From Dinoroseobacter sp039192165 (lineage in GTDB: Bacteria; Pseudomonadota; Alphaproteobacteria; Rhodobacterales; Rhodobacteraceae): a DNA stretch of 64,000 nt. The translations under genes and the position numbers were made by a program. This document shows, in pieces, positions 35,245-45,172 of the stretch. The notes beneath the pieces are model-generated. The model was not told where the DNA came from. It did not search any database and saw only the letters and a list, made by a program, of their open reading frames with translations. The DNA lies in the NCBI GenBank assembly GCA_039192165.1, contig JBCCXD010000006.1, positions 62,001 through 126,000 on the forward strand. The letters run 5' to 3'. Position 1 is the stretch's first letter; every line of letters starts with the position of its first letter.

Positions 35245-36489
35245 ATGACCTACCAGCCCAAATCCGAGTTTTTGCGCACCATTATCGCGCGGGGCTTTTT
35301 GGCAGATTGCACCGATCTGCAGAGCCTTGACGAGGACTTACTGAAAGGGCCTGTGACCGCCTATATCGGCTACGATGCCACAGCACAGTCGCTGCACGTG
35401 GGACATCTGCTGAACATTATGCTGCTGCGCTGGTGGCAAAAGACCGGGAACAACGCGATCACTCTGATGGGTGGAGGGACAACCAAGGTCGGCGATCCGT
35501 CGTTTCGTTCCGACGAACGGCCGCTGCTGGGACCGGAACAGATCGATGCCAATATCGCGGGAATGCAGCGCGTGTTTGAGCGTTATCTCGACTATTCCCA
35601 TGGCGCGCTGATGCTCAACAACGCGGAATGGCTCGATGGGCTGAATTATCTCGATTTCCTGCGCGATATCGGTCGGCATTTCTCGGTTAACCGGATGCTC
35701 AGCTTCGAAAGCGTCAAATCGCGCCTCGACCGCGAGCAATCGCTGAGCTTTCTGGAGTTCAACTACATGATCCTCCAGGCTTATGATTTCCTTGAGTTGA
35801 ACCGACGCCACGATTGCACGCTCCAGATGGGTGGCTCGGATCAGTGGGGCAATATCGTCAATGGGATCGACTTAACCCGCCGGGTGCTAGAGCGCGAGAT
35901 TTACGGCCTGACAACTCCGCTTTTAACGACATCGGACGGACGCAAGATGGGTAAGAGCCAGGGCGGCGCGATCTGGCTCAATGGCGATATGCTCAGTCCT
36001 TACGAGTTCTGGCAGTTTTGGCGGAACACCACCGACGCCGATGTCGGGCGCTTCCTGAAGCTTTATACCGAACTTCCCGTCGATGAATGCGACCGCCTCG
36101 GCAGCCTCGAAGGCTCCGAGATCAATGCCGCCAAGATTATTCTGGCAAACCAGGTCACTGGCCTTTTGCACGGCGCGGACGCCGCCGCAGCCGCCGAGGC
36201 GACTGCACGTGAAGTCTTCGAGAAGGGCGGTGCGGGCGATGACCTGCCGACGCTGACCCTGACCCGGGCCGATCTGGGCGAAGGTATCTCTGTCGTCCAG
36301 CTGATTACCCGCTCGGGCCTTGCCAAATCAGGCAAGGAAGCAAAGCGGCTGATCGCTGAAAACGGAGCCCGGCTGGACGACGAACCGCTTACCGATGCAG
36401 GCACTATGATAGATGCGGCCGCGCTGGCCCAACCGATCAAACTGAGCGCTGGCAAAAAACGCCATGCTCTGGTGGTCCTTTCGGATTAA
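35245..36489 (+). CDS. tyrS: Tyrosyl-tRNA synthetase
   Basis: Encodes 414 residues of a class I synthetase that charges tRNA-Tyr. The HIGH-type motif is HVGHL (residues 51-55) and the KMSKS-type motif is KMGKS (residues ~234-238). The C-terminal S4-like domain carries SGLAKSGKEAKRLI. It stands as a single gene divergent from anmK. Confidence 0.97.
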   Translation: MTYQPKSEFLRTIIARGFLADCTDLQSLDEDLLKGPVTAYIGYDATAQSLHVGHLLNIMLLRWWQKTGNNAITLMGGGTTKVGDPSFRSDERPLLGPEQIDANIAGMQRVFERYLDYSHGALMLNNAEWLDGLNYLDFLRDIGRHFSVNRMLSFESVKSRLDREQSLSFLEFNYMILQAYDFLELNRRHDCTLQMGGSDQWGNIVNGIDLTRRVLEREIYGLTTPLLTTSDGRKMGKSQGGAIWLNGDMLSPYEFWQFWRNTTDADVGRFLKLYTELPVDECDRLGSLEGSEINAAKIILANQVTGLLHGADAAAAAEATAREVFEKGGAGDDLPTLTLTRADLGEGISVVQLITRSGLAKSGKEAKRLIAENGARLDDEPLTDAGTMIDAAALAQPIKLSAGKKRHALVVLSD

Positions 36490-36635
36490 CCAAATTCAGG
36501 CCTCGGCGGGCGCGCTCCCCTGGGACCACTGGCGGATGCCACACTTGCTGAACGATGACGCGGGCACCTCTTGCCGGTTGTCTCGCCTGCCGGTAACAGG
36601 TCTCAAACGGCAGACATCGGCAACACGAGACCCGC

Positions 36636-37421
36636 ATGCGCATCCTCATCACCAATGACGACGGCATCAATGCAACTGGACTGAAAGTGCTCCACGAGAT
36701 TGCGTCTGAAATTGCCGGCCCTGACGGTGAGGTCTGGACCGTCGCGCCAGCGTTTGAGCAATCAGGCGTGGCCCATTGCATCAGCTATACGCACCCCACC
36801 ATGATTGCCGAGCTCGGGCCACGCCGCTTCGCCGCCGAAGGCAGCCCTGCCGATTGCGTGATGGCGGGACTTTATGACGTTTTGAAGGACAGCGCCCCTG
36901 ATCTGATACTCTCTGGCGTTAACCGCGGCAATAACTCAGGTGAAAACGCGCTTTATTCCGGGACGTTAGGAGGTGCACTTGAGGGTGCGCTTCAAGGCCA
37001 TAAGGCAATTGCCTTGTCCCAATACTACGGACCCGAAATCGCCCGCAGCGATGACCCGTTTGAGGCCGCGCGCGTTCATGGCGCACAGGTCGTGCGGACA
37101 CTTCTGGTGGACGGCGACTGGTCCGGAACCTCACACCGAACCTTTTACAACGTGAACTTCCCTCCGTTTCGCGCGGCAGAAGTGAAAGGCACCCGCGTTG
37201 CAGCGCAGGGCGCCCGCGAAGGTGCGCGATTTGCCGTCGAGGCGCAGCTCTCGCCCGCCGGACGCCGATTTTTGTGGGCCAAGGGCAGCCCACAGCACCT
37301 CCCTTCCACACCGGGCACCGATGTTGCGGTCAATATGGACGGCTATATCTCTGTCACGCCGATGCGTGCGGACCTGACCGCCCACGATCTGCTGGCGCCT
37401 CTGCAAGCGGCTTTCGAATGA
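36636..37421 (+). CDS. surE: 5'/3'-nucleotidase SurE
   Basis: Encodes 261 residues. SurE removes phosphate from nucleoside monophosphates and needs a divalent metal held by the N-terminal ITNDDG motif (residues 4-9); SGVNRGNNSGEN lies in the middle. The 146-base gap behind tyrS shows no other gene. Its stop overlaps the pcm start (ATGA), the classical surE-pcm pair. Confidence 0.96.
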   Translation: MRILITNDDGINATGLKVLHEIASEIAGPDGEVWTVAPAFEQSGVAHCISYTHPTMIAELGPRRFAAEGSPADCVMAGLYDVLKDSAPDLILSGVNRGNNSGENALYSGTLGGALEGALQGHKAIALSQYYGPEIARSDDPFEAARVHGAQVVRTLLVDGDWSGTSHRTFYNVNFPPFRAAEVKGTRVAAQGAREGARFAVEAQLSPAGRRFLWAKGSPQHLPSTPGTDVAVNMDGYISVTPMRADLTAHDLLAPLQAAFE

Positions 37422-38062
37422 GCGCAAGCCCCGAACAAATCATGCAGTTTGTATTCACGCTACGCTCCAAGGGCGTGCGCGATACAAGCGTGCTGGCTGC
37501 GATGGAAAAAGTCGATCGCGGGCTGTTCGTCGACGGCGTGTTTGCCGCCCGGGCTTATGAAGATGTGCCGTTGCCAATTGCCTGCGGTCAGACCATCAGC
37601 CAACCCTCTATTGTCGGTCTGATGACGCAGGCCGCGCAGATCCAATCCAGAGATCACGTGCTGGAGGTCGGAACGGGCTCGGGCTATCAGGCTGCAGTTC
37701 TTGGCCAGCTCGCAAGACGTGTGTGGACGGTGGACCGCCACAAACAACTGACCCGCGTGGCAGAAGACAGATTTAAGTCGCTCGGGCTGACCAATATCAC
37801 GGTGATGTCGGGAGACGGTTCGTTCGGATTGCCGGATCAGGCCCCGTTTGACCGCATACTTGTGACCGCTGCGGCCGAAGATCCTCCCGGTCCGCTCTTG
37901 GCGCAACTGAGGATCGGCGGTATCATGGTGCTGCCAGTGGGGCAGTCGGATGCGGTTCAAAGCCTGATCAAGGTGACCCGCACGGAAGCAGGCTACGACT
38001 ACGAGGAGCTGCGCAGCGTTCGCTTCGTACCCTTGGTAGAAGGCGTCGCTTCTGACCGTTGA
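37418..38062 (+). CDS. pcm: Protein-L-isoaspartate O-methyltransferase
   Basis: Encodes 214 residues. Pcm methylates damaged isoaspartyl residues using S-adenosylmethionine, starting their repair. ACGQTISQPSIVGLMTQ and the SAM-binding VLEVGTGSGYQAAVL motif are clear. The chosen ATG overlaps the surE stop by 4 bases; a longer frame inside surE is rejected. Confidence 0.96.
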   Translation: MSASPEQIMQFVFTLRSKGVRDTSVLAAMEKVDRGLFVDGVFAARAYEDVPLPIACGQTISQPSIVGLMTQAAQIQSRDHVLEVGTGSGYQAAVLGQLARRVWTVDRHKQLTRVAEDRFKSLGLTNITVMSGDGSFGLPDQAPFDRILVTAAAEDPPGPLLAQLRIGGIMVLPVGQSDAVQSLIKVTRTEAGYDYEELRSVRFVPLVEGVASDR

Positions 38063-38221
38063 TGCGATTTGATCCCGAAGGCGGCGCGGGGACACCGATG
38101 CGCAAGACACTCGGGCCCCATACGAAAAATGCAGACTGAAAAACGGCTTAGCAGGCCGAATTAAGACGAAAAATGACCCGGTGACAGAGGCCAGAAGCTG
38201 GCCGAGAGCAGAGGCAGAGCA

Positions 38222-39409
38222 ATGAATACCTTCTCCGCGCGAGAGCCCGGGATGGGCTCGTACATCTCCCGAAAGCGCATGACAAGCGCTGTGGCCCTTG
38301 TGGCTGCGTTGTCAGTCGCAGGCTGCGACGTGGCAGGAATCGATTATGACATGCGCGATGACCTGTTTGGGTCATTTTCAACCTCAACCGGGACAGTGAC
38401 CGCGCAACCGCGGCCGGCTCCGGATGGCAACGGCGTTATTTCTTATGACGATTATCAGGTGGTGGTTGCGCAGGGCGGCGACACCGCTTTGTCGATTGGC
38501 AGCCGGCTTGGCATTTCGGGAACCGAACTCGCCCGCTTCAATGGCCTGAACCCGGACACGCAGCTTCGCACTGGCGAACTGCTGGCACTTCCGACGCGCG
38601 TCGTCGCGACCCCGGCGGCACCGGTCAATGGATCGACAGATATCGCGAGCATTGCGGGCGACGCGATAGAGCGGTCCGAGCTTCCGAACAATCCGCAGGC
38701 TTCCTCCACGGCCCAGACGGGCGACACCGGAACACAGCCGCTGCAGCACCGCGTGCAAACTGGCGAGACTGCCTACTCAATTGCCCGGCTTTACGGCGTT
38801 TCTGTACGCGCACTCGCCGACTGGAACGCGCTCGGGCCGGATCTTGCAGTCCGCGACAACCAGGTTCTTATGATCCCGGTCGGCGCCCCTGCGGGGTCTG
38901 AAGACACACGCACCGCAGCGGTCGCCACAACTGCGCCGGGGCAAGGCTCGGAAACACCGGTGCCACCTTCGGCCTCGCAGCCCTTGCCACCACCTGAGCC
39001 CGCAGCGGTCAAACCTGAATCCCCGTCGCTCGATCAATTCCAGACGGCTTCATCGGACACAGCGACCTTCGCGATGCCGGTGACGGGTTCCATCATCCGC
39101 AGCTATGACAAAGGCCGAAATGACGGGATTGGTATCGCCGCCGACGCCGGCGCCCCGGTCCGGGCGGCAAATGCCGGCGAGGTTGCGGCCATCACCCGCG
39201 ATACCGATCAGGTTCCGATCCTTGTTTTGCGGCACTCAGACAACCTGCTTACGGTCTACGCAAATGTCGGCGACATCAAGGTCGAGAAGGGCGATACTGT
39301 CTCACGCGGGGAACAAATCGCGGCAGTTGCCCCGGGCGATCCTTCGTTCCTGCATTTCGAGATTAGGGAAGGCATCGACAGCGTTGACCCGCTCGACTAC
39401 CTGAAATAA
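38222..39409 (+). CDS. NlpD-like LysM/M23 lipoprotein with inactive LytM domain
   Basis: Encodes 395 residues: a leader with lipobox LSVAGC (Cys near residue 38), two LysM repeats (VVAQGGDTALSIGSRLGISG and HRVQTGETAYSIARLYGVSV), a Pro-rich linker, and a C-terminal M23/LytM domain. The zinc ligands appear lost: where active enzymes have H-x-x-x-D this has NDGIGI, and SFLHFEIR lacks the first histidine of the H-x-H motif. NlpD and EnvC also lost them and act as amidase activators in cell separation. The surE-pcm-nlpD order is the same as in E. coli, here 159 bases after pcm. Confidence 0.9.
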   Translation: MNTFSAREPGMGSYISRKRMTSAVALVAALSVAGCDVAGIDYDMRDDLFGSFSTSTGTVTAQPRPAPDGNGVISYDDYQVVVAQGGDTALSIGSRLGISGTELARFNGLNPDTQLRTGELLALPTRVVATPAAPVNGSTDIASIAGDAIERSELPNNPQASSTAQTGDTGTQPLQHRVQTGETAYSIARLYGVSVRALADWNALGPDLAVRDNQVLMIPVGAPAGSEDTRTAAVATTAPGQGSETPVPPSASQPLPPPEPAAVKPESPSLDQFQTASSDTATFAMPVTGSIIRSYDKGRNDGIGIAADAGAPVRAANAGEVAAITRDTDQVPILVLRHSDNLLTVYANVGDIKVEKGDTVSRGEQIAAVAPGDPSFLHFEIREGIDSVDPLDYLK

Positions 39410-39420
39410 CTGCGCGCGCC

Positions 39421-39840
39421 CTATCCGGTGACGGCGGGGCGGGCGCGGCACAGAAGGAAGTGTACGTCCGAGGCGTCCAGGCGCTTTAGGCGCGTCCGCA
39501 GCAGGAACGCATAACTGCCCTGGTCATCACGCTCCATCGCTTCAAAAATTGACAAAAGCCATGCCTCGTCAAAGCTGACTTCATTGGTCCCTGCGGCAAA
39601 AGCGCAAAGAGGTCTGCCGAGCAAGATAGAAAGCCGGATGCAGACAGCATCCAGCGCTGGCATGCCTCGGAGCTCCGAAACCAGTTGCATGTCCGCCAGC
39701 ATAGCCGAAGCGGCACGTGTTCGGCGCAAGGCACCGCGCAGTGTCTCGAGCCGGTTTCGGGAAGCATCGTCAAGCGTTGGGCCCTCCGGTGCCGGGTGGG
39801 CCTGAGTAGACATGTCCGATGTTTTTGCAACAAGCTGCAT
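39421..39840 (-). CDS. Unrecognised 139-residue protein
   Basis: Frame use is clean and the composition looks coding, but I do not recognise a family. The sequence is mostly helical, without membrane segments, with the conserved-looking stretch AWLLSIFEAMERDDQGSYAFLL near residue 95 (shown as FEAMERDDQGSYAF). An internal start at MSTQAH (39813) is also possible. It lies tail-to-tail with the NlpD-like gene and downstream of the pnt terminator. Confidence 0.6.
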   Translation of the reverse strand: MQLVAKTSDMSTQAHPAPEGPTLDDASRNRLETLRGALRRTRAASAMLADMQLVSELRGMPALDAVCIRLSILLGRPLCAFAAGTNEVSFDEAWLLSIFEAMERDDQGSYAFLLRTRLKRLDASDVHFLLCRARPAVTG

Positions 39841-39917
39841 GGTAGGGCCTTATCGGTTTCTGACAGAAATAGTCGAGAAATAGACAAAGTTCCAGAGGCT
39901 CTTTGACCAAAAACGAA

Positions 39918-39943
39918 AAAGCCCCGCTTTTGGGCGGGGCTTT
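39918..39943 (-). terminator. Terminator of the pntAB operon
   Basis: AAAGCCCCGC and GCGGGGCTTT form a perfect 10-base stem around a 6-base loop. On the minus strand it is followed by TTTTTCGTTTTT and sits 23 bases past the pntB stop. Confidence 0.85.
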
Positions 39944-39965
39944 AGGGGTTCTTTTTTGGGTTTGA

Positions 39966-41462
39966 CTAGTCGATCATTGGCAAAAGCTTATCAAGCGAAG
40001 CTTTTGCGTCGCCGTAGAACATCCGCGTGTTCTCTTTGTAAAAGAGCGGGTTCTCGATGCCCGAATAGCCCGTGCCCTGCCCGCGCTTGGACACGAACAC
40101 CTGCTTGGCTTTCCAAACCTCCAGCACTGGCATGCCGGCGATGGGCGAGTTCGGATCGTCCTGCGCAGCCGGGTTCACAATGTCGTTGGAGCCGATCACT
40201 ATGACCACATCCGTGTCCGGAAAGTCCTCGTTGATCTCGTCCATTTCCAGGACGATGTCGTAAGGCACCTTGGCTTCTGCCAGCAGCACGTTCATGTGGC
40301 CAGGCAGACGCCCGGCGACCGGGTGGATCGCGAAACGCACTTCTTTGCCTTTTGCGCGCATCTTGCGGGTCAGTTCGCTGACCGCCTGCTGTGCCTGCGC
40401 AACGGCCATACCGTACCCCGGCACGATAATCACACTGTCAGCCTCGTTCAGAGCCGCTGCAACGCCATCAGCATCAATTGCGACCTGCTCCCCTTCGACT
40501 TCCATCTGCGGCCCTGCTGCGCCGCCGAAGCCGCCGAGGATCACGCTAACAAAGGCCCGGTTCATCGCCTTACACATGATGTAGGACAGGATCGCACCGG
40601 AGGAGCCCACAAGCGCACCGACCACGATCAGCAGGTCGTTGCCAAGCGAGAAACCAATCGCCGCCGCTGCCCAGCCCGAGTAGGAGTTGAGCATGGAGAC
40701 AACGACCGGCATATCGGCACCACCGATGCCCATGATCAGGTGATAGCCGATGAAGAGCGCCAGAAGCGTTAGCAAGACCAGTGTCCAGCTGCCTGCGCCG
40801 CCCAGATAGGCGAACATCAGAACGATCGAGCCTGCCGCGGCTGCCGCGTTCAGCAAGTGCCCGCCGGGCAGCTGTTTTGCAGCGGAATCAACCTTTCCGG
40901 CAAGCTTGCCGTAGGCGATCACGGAGCCAGTAAAGGTCACGGCCCCGATCCAGATGCCAAGCACCAGCTCGACCCGAAGGATCGTGATCTCGACCGAGGA
41001 TTTTTTGGCAATGAGCTGACCGAAGGAGGACAGACCATCATTGATCTCTTTCGGCAGACCGATGGCCGTGTAGCCATCCGGACCCACTGCCCCTAGCACC
41101 TGCTCAACGCTTGCGTAGATGTCGGCCACGTTGTTGATCATGATGTCGGCGTTAAAGCCCACGAACACGGCCGCCAAACCGACGAGCGAGTGCATGATCG
41201 CAACAAGCTCGGGCATCTGGGTCATCTGCACCTTGGTGGCAAGCTGGTAGCCCACGATAGCGCCAAGGCCGATCAGGATGATCGAGACTGCTGCCAGACC
41301 CTGACCCGGGCCTATCAGCGTAGCGATAACGGCAATTGCCATCCCGACAATGCCGTACCAGACCGCGCGTTTTGCGCTTTCCTGTCCGCTCAGACCGCCA
41401 AGCGACAGGATGAAGAGAACTGCCGCGACCACATAGGCCGCAATCGTAAATCCATATTCCAT
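39966..41462 (-). CDS. pntB: NAD(P) transhydrogenase subunit beta
   Basis: Encodes 498 residues: an N-terminal membrane domain with about nine helices and a C-terminal NADP(H)-binding domain (dIII) with VIIVPGYGMAVAQAQQ and EMDEINEDFPDTDVVIVIG (given as DTDVVIVIG). With PntA it couples proton entry to hydride transfer from NADH to NADP+, supplying NADPH. It follows pntA by 13 bases. Confidence 0.96.
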   Translation of the reverse strand: MEYGFTIAAYVVAAVLFILSLGGLSGQESAKRAVWYGIVGMAIAVIATLIGPGQGLAAVSIILIGLGAIVGYQLATKVQMTQMPELVAIMHSLVGLAAVFVGFNADIMINNVADIYASVEQVLGAVGPDGYTAIGLPKEINDGLSSFGQLIAKKSSVEITILRVELVLGIWIGAVTFTGSVIAYGKLAGKVDSAAKQLPGGHLLNAAAAAGSIVLMFAYLGGAGSWTLVLLTLLALFIGYHLIMGIGGADMPVVVSMLNSYSGWAAAAIGFSLGNDLLIVVGALVGSSGAILSYIMCKAMNRAFVSVILGGFGGAAGPQMEVEGEQVAIDADGVAAALNEADSVIIVPGYGMAVAQAQQAVSELTRKMRAKGKEVRFAIHPVAGRLPGHMNVLLAEAKVPYDIVLEMDEINEDFPDTDVVIVIGSNDIVNPAAQDDPNSPIAGMPVLEVWKAKQVFVSKRGQGTGYSGIENPLFYKENTRMFYGDAKASLDKLLPMID

Positions 41463-41475
41463 AGGTCCGGGCTCC

Positions 41476-43047
41476 TTAGGATTTCTGGAACATGGCGAGC
41501 ATGCGCCGTGTCACGAGGAAGCCGCCGAAGATATTGATCGAGGCCATAAATATTCCGAGCGCCGCAAGTGCGGTGATCAGTAAGGAACTCGACCCGATCT
41601 GGATCAGCGCGCCAAGAATGATGATGGACGAAATGGCGTTCGTCACAGCCATCAGCGGCGTGTGTAGAGAATGCGAAACATTCCAGATTACCTGGAAGCC
41701 CACAAAGACGGACAACACAAACACGATAAAGTGCTGCATAAAGCTTGCAGGCGCCACCGTGCCAACCAGAAGCAAAAGGAAGGCGCTGACCCCGATCAGG
41801 ATGACCTGCTGTTTGGTCTGCGCTTTGAAGGCTGCAGCCTCCTCGGCCTTAATCTCTTCAGGGGTCTTCTCTTTCGGCTTTTCTTTGGTCTGCACCGCAA
41901 TCGCCGCAACTTTTGGTGGCGGCGGCGGGAAGGTGATCTCGCCCGCATGGGTGATGGTTGCCCCGCGGATCACGTCGTCTTCCATGTCGTGATTTACGAC
42001 GCCGTCTTTCTCTGGCGTCAGGTCCGCCATCATATGACGAATATTGTTGCCATAAAGCGTAGAGGACTGCGTGGCCATCCGGCTTGGGAAATCGGTGTAG
42101 CCGATGATCGTGACACCATTGTCGGTGACGATCTTTTCGTCCATCACGGTCAGCTTACAGTTGCCGCCGCGCTCAGCCGCGAGGTCAACGATGACCGAGC
42201 CGGGCTTCATGCTTTCGACCATGTCCTTAGTCCAAAGCTCTGGCGCTTCGCGGTTCGGGATCAACGCGGTGGTGATCACAATGTCCATCTCAGGCGCCAG
42301 TTCGCGGAACTTCGCGAGCTGAGCCGCTGCAAACTCCGGGCTCGAAACCGCCGCGTAGCCTCCAGTGGCCGCGCCGTCTGCCTGTTCTTCTTCAAAATCG
42401 AGGAAGACAAACTCGGCGCCCATCGATTCAACCTGCTCGGCCACTTCGGGCCGCACATCAAATGCGTAGGTGATCGCGCCAAGCGAGGTTGATGTCCCGA
42501 TCGCAGCAAGACCGGCCACGCCAGCTCCCACAACCAACACTTTTGCCGGGGGAACTTTACCTGCTGCAGTCACCTGACCCGTAAAGAAGCGACCAAAATT
42601 GTTGCCTGCCTCGATCACAGCGCGGTAGCCGGCAATGTTGGCCATCGAGCTGAGCGCGTCCATTTTTTGCGCCCGGCTGATACGCGGCACCATATCCATC
42701 GCGATGACAGAGGCGCCTTTATCCTTGGCCAGCTCCATCAGCGCCTCGTTGGCCGCCGGGTAAAAGAAGCTGATCAGGAGCTGGCCCTTGGTCAGGCGCT
42801 TGGCTTCCGCCTCGCTCGGTGGGCGCACCTTGGCGACGATGTCAGCAGCTTTGAAGAGTGCGGCTCCGGTCTTGACGACCTCCACACCCTTGTCTTTATA
42901 CGCCGCGTCCGAGAAGCCGGCCGCTGCACCGGCGCCCGTCTCGATCACGCACTCGTATCCGAGCTTCTGGAGCAGAACCGCCGAATCCGGCGTCATCGCC
43001 ACACGGTTCTCGCCCGGGAAGATTTCTTTCGGTGAACCGATCTTCAC
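41476..43047 (-). CDS. pntA: NAD(P) transhydrogenase subunit alpha
   Basis: Encodes 523 residues, a full fused PntA: the NAD(H)-binding dI domain (KIGSPKEIFPGENRVAMTPD, then VLVVGAGVAGLAAIGTS) and a C-terminal membrane part with four hydrophobic segments from about residue 410. Many alphaproteobacteria split this into two genes; here it is one. The GTG start at 43047 matches the family N-terminus. The 180 bases to the next gene must hold the operon promoter. Confidence 0.95.
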   Translation of the reverse strand: MKIGSPKEIFPGENRVAMTPDSAVLLQKLGYECVIETGAGAAAGFSDAAYKDKGVEVVKTGAALFKAADIVAKVRPPSEAEAKRLTKGQLLISFFYPAANEALMELAKDKGASVIAMDMVPRISRAQKMDALSSMANIAGYRAVIEAGNNFGRFFTGQVTAAGKVPPAKVLVVGAGVAGLAAIGTSTSLGAITYAFDVRPEVAEQVESMGAEFVFLDFEEEQADGAATGGYAAVSSPEFAAAQLAKFRELAPEMDIVITTALIPNREAPELWTKDMVESMKPGSVIVDLAAERGGNCKLTVMDEKIVTDNGVTIIGYTDFPSRMATQSSTLYGNNIRHMMADLTPEKDGVVNHDMEDDVIRGATITHAGEITFPPPPPKVAAIAVQTKEKPKEKTPEEIKAEEAAAFKAQTKQQVILIGVSAFLLLLVGTVAPASFMQHFIVFVLSVFVGFQVIWNVSHSLHTPLMAVTNAISSIIILGALIQIGSSSLLITALAALGIFMASINIFGGFLVTRRMLAMFQKS

Positions 43048-43227
43048 GTGGTGTCCTTTCCCCTTCTCAGCGCACCCGACAGTCAGGGCGGCCTTCCGTT
43101 CAGGAGGCCTCTTAACAGAGGGGTTTATCAGGCCGCAACCGGGTGTTAGCGCCACCGGCACAGAAGACACCCTTGCGGCTAACGCATAGCTATTGCTCGC
43201 GTTTTTGAATACTTTCGTATACCGGGC

Positions 43228-43713
43228 CTATACCCAGCGCCGCGTTTTGCGCTCATACCGGGCAAAGTCGGCGCGAAACTTGCGCCGCAGGCGGTTTTCC
43301 TCCGGCAAAATGAAACGGCGCTCCAGAACCCACATCAGAATGGGCACCAGAGCAAGCGACAACCACGCGCTCCAGTTCAACAGAAAACCGGCAAGCAGCA
43401 TGAGATCCGCCAGGTAAATCGGGTTTCGGGTCCGGCGAAAAATGCCAGACACGATCAGCGTATCAGCTTCCTGATGCGGCACTATCGTTGTGGAATTCTT
43501 ACGAAATTCGAGAACAGCCAACGCGATCAGCACGATACCCCCTCCGACGAGAAGCCCGGCCAATAATCCGACAACAGGGGAAGCCTCGGGGCCCAGCGGC
43601 AGAAAGCTGGTCTGCAGCTTTCCGATCCCCAAAAACACCACCAGCCAGACCGGTGGGATATCGAGCATCTGGAGCGGGCTGAGACCGCGCAGAGGGTTTG
43701 TCAATTTAGTCAC
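43228..43713 (-). CDS. Isoprenylcysteine methyltransferase-like membrane protein
   Basis: Encodes about 161 residues with four to five hydrophobic segments and the ICMT/PEMT-type C-terminal motif FRRTRNPIYLADL followed by ERRFILPEENRLRRKF. Members methylate lipids or small molecules with SAM in bacteria, as isoprenylated proteins are absent. The start may be GTG at 43713 or ATG at 43668. A GTATACCA sequence lies 18 bases upstream of the GTG. It follows pntA on the same strand but after 180 bases. Confidence 0.82.
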   Translation of the reverse strand: MTKLTNPLRGLSPLQMLDIPPVWLVVFLGIGKLQTSFLPLGPEASPVVGLLAGLLVGGGIVLIALAVLEFRKNSTTIVPHQEADTLIVSGIFRRTRNPIYLADLMLLAGFLLNWSAWLSLALVPILMWVLERRFILPEENRLRRKFRADFARYERKTRRWV

Positions 43714-43987
43714 TCCAAACTGATCGGTTCGTATACCATAATGGCGTGTCTTTAGGGGCGCGTTGGCCGCCGGGTGGCCTCGTGCAGGCCTGTGTCCGTG
43801 CGCAACCTGCGTCAAGATGCGCGGGCCAGAGCGTCTCTTGGCATGCTTCAAACACCCTGGCATTCCGCAGTTCAAGCCATCTCTGGCGTTTGTGTCCACA
43901 CAAGCTGTTGTCCCGATTAGGAACGTTCGCTGGTCTCTGTCACGTTCGTATCTTGCGCCGACCGCTCACTTGCGCGATCACGCCGCC

Positions 43988-45172
43988 ATGTCCGATGCAC
44001 GCGATCTGTTCCACTTGCCAGAAGGCATCGTCTACCTCGATGGCAACTCTCTCGGGCCGTTGCCCCGCACTGCAATGCAAAGACTTACCAACACGGTTCA
44101 AGCCGAGTGGGGCCATTTGCTGATCAATGGGTGGAACGAGGCCGGCTGGATGGATCAGCCTGCCCAGGTTGGGGATCGAATCGGACGTCTAATCGGCGCG
44201 GCGCCCGGTTCAGTCGTCGTAGGCGAGACTCTGACCATACGTATTTTCCAGTGTCTTGCTGCGGCTTTGCAGCTGCGTCCGGACCGAAAAACTGTCTTGT
44301 CTGATAATGGCAATTTTCCTTCCGACCTCTATGCCGCTCAGGGCCTTCTGGACATGCTGCACCAAGGGCACCGGCTTGAAACCGTAGAGCCCGAGGCCGT
44401 AGAGGGCGCACTCGGACAAGATACGGCGGTGCTGTTGCTGACTGAAGTGGACTACCGAACCGGCGCGCGCCATGACATGACGCGTCTGACGCAGGCGGCG
44501 CAGGACGCCGGTGCCGTCGTGATCTGGGATCTTGCGCATTCAACCGGTGCGGTTCCTGTGGACCTTGCCGGGTGCGGCGCGGAATTTGCGGCTGGGTGCA
44601 CCTACAAGTATCTGAATGCAGGTCCCGGCGCGCCGGCGTTTATGTATGCGCGCCCCGATGTTGCCAGCCACATCAAACCCGCCCTGGCGGGCTGGCTCGG
44701 CCACGCAGAGCCATTCTCCTTTGTGAGCGACTACGCTCCGGCGGACGGTGCGGCCAGATTTCGCGTTGGAACTCCCCCTGTTCTGCAGATGGCGGCGCTT
44801 GATGCCGCGCTCGATGTTTATGAGGGACAGGATCTTGAGGCACTGCATGCACGGTCCTGCGCACTGGGTGACCGGCTGGCCGATGGCTTTCTCGCGGTCT
44901 GCCCTGATCTGGAACGTGTGACCCCAAGAGCTCTGGCCGAGCGTGGCAGCCAGATTTCGTTCTCGCACCAGCATGGCTACGCAATGATTCAGGCTTTGAT
45001 TGCAGAAGGTATCATCGGAGATTTTCGCGCTCCGGACATCCTGCGTTTTGGCATATCGCCGCTCTATATACGCGAGCGTGACATCGACACCGCCATTGCC
45101 GCTTTCGCCCGTGTTGTGGACAAGAGGCTCTGGGACACTCCAGCTTTTGCCATTCGCAAGCCGGTCACGTGA
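43988..45172 (+). CDS. kynU: Kynureninase
   Basis: Encodes 394 residues, the kynureninase length. The enzyme cuts L-kynurenine to anthranilate and alanine in tryptophan breakdown with PLP. Key stretches are VYLDGNSLGPLP near the N-terminus, IWDLAHSTGAVPVDL and the PLP-lysine loop CTYKYLNAGPG. A 75-residue upstream extension looks non-coding. No kynA or kynB is adjacent. It converges on the lyxose-isomerase-like gene and overlaps it by 8 bases. Confidence 0.93.
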   Translation: MSDARDLFHLPEGIVYLDGNSLGPLPRTAMQRLTNTVQAEWGHLLINGWNEAGWMDQPAQVGDRIGRLIGAAPGSVVVGETLTIRIFQCLAAALQLRPDRKTVLSDNGNFPSDLYAAQGLLDMLHQGHRLETVEPEAVEGALGQDTAVLLLTEVDYRTGARHDMTRLTQAAQDAGAVVIWDLAHSTGAVPVDLAGCGAEFAAGCTYKYLNAGPGAPAFMYARPDVASHIKPALAGWLGHAEPFSFVSDYAPADGAARFRVGTPPVLQMAALDAALDVYEGQDLEALHARSCALGDRLADGFLAVCPDLERVTPRALAERGSQISFSHQHGYAMIQALIAEGIIGDFRAPDILRFGISPLYIRERDIDTAIAAFARVVDKRLWDTPAFAIRKPVT

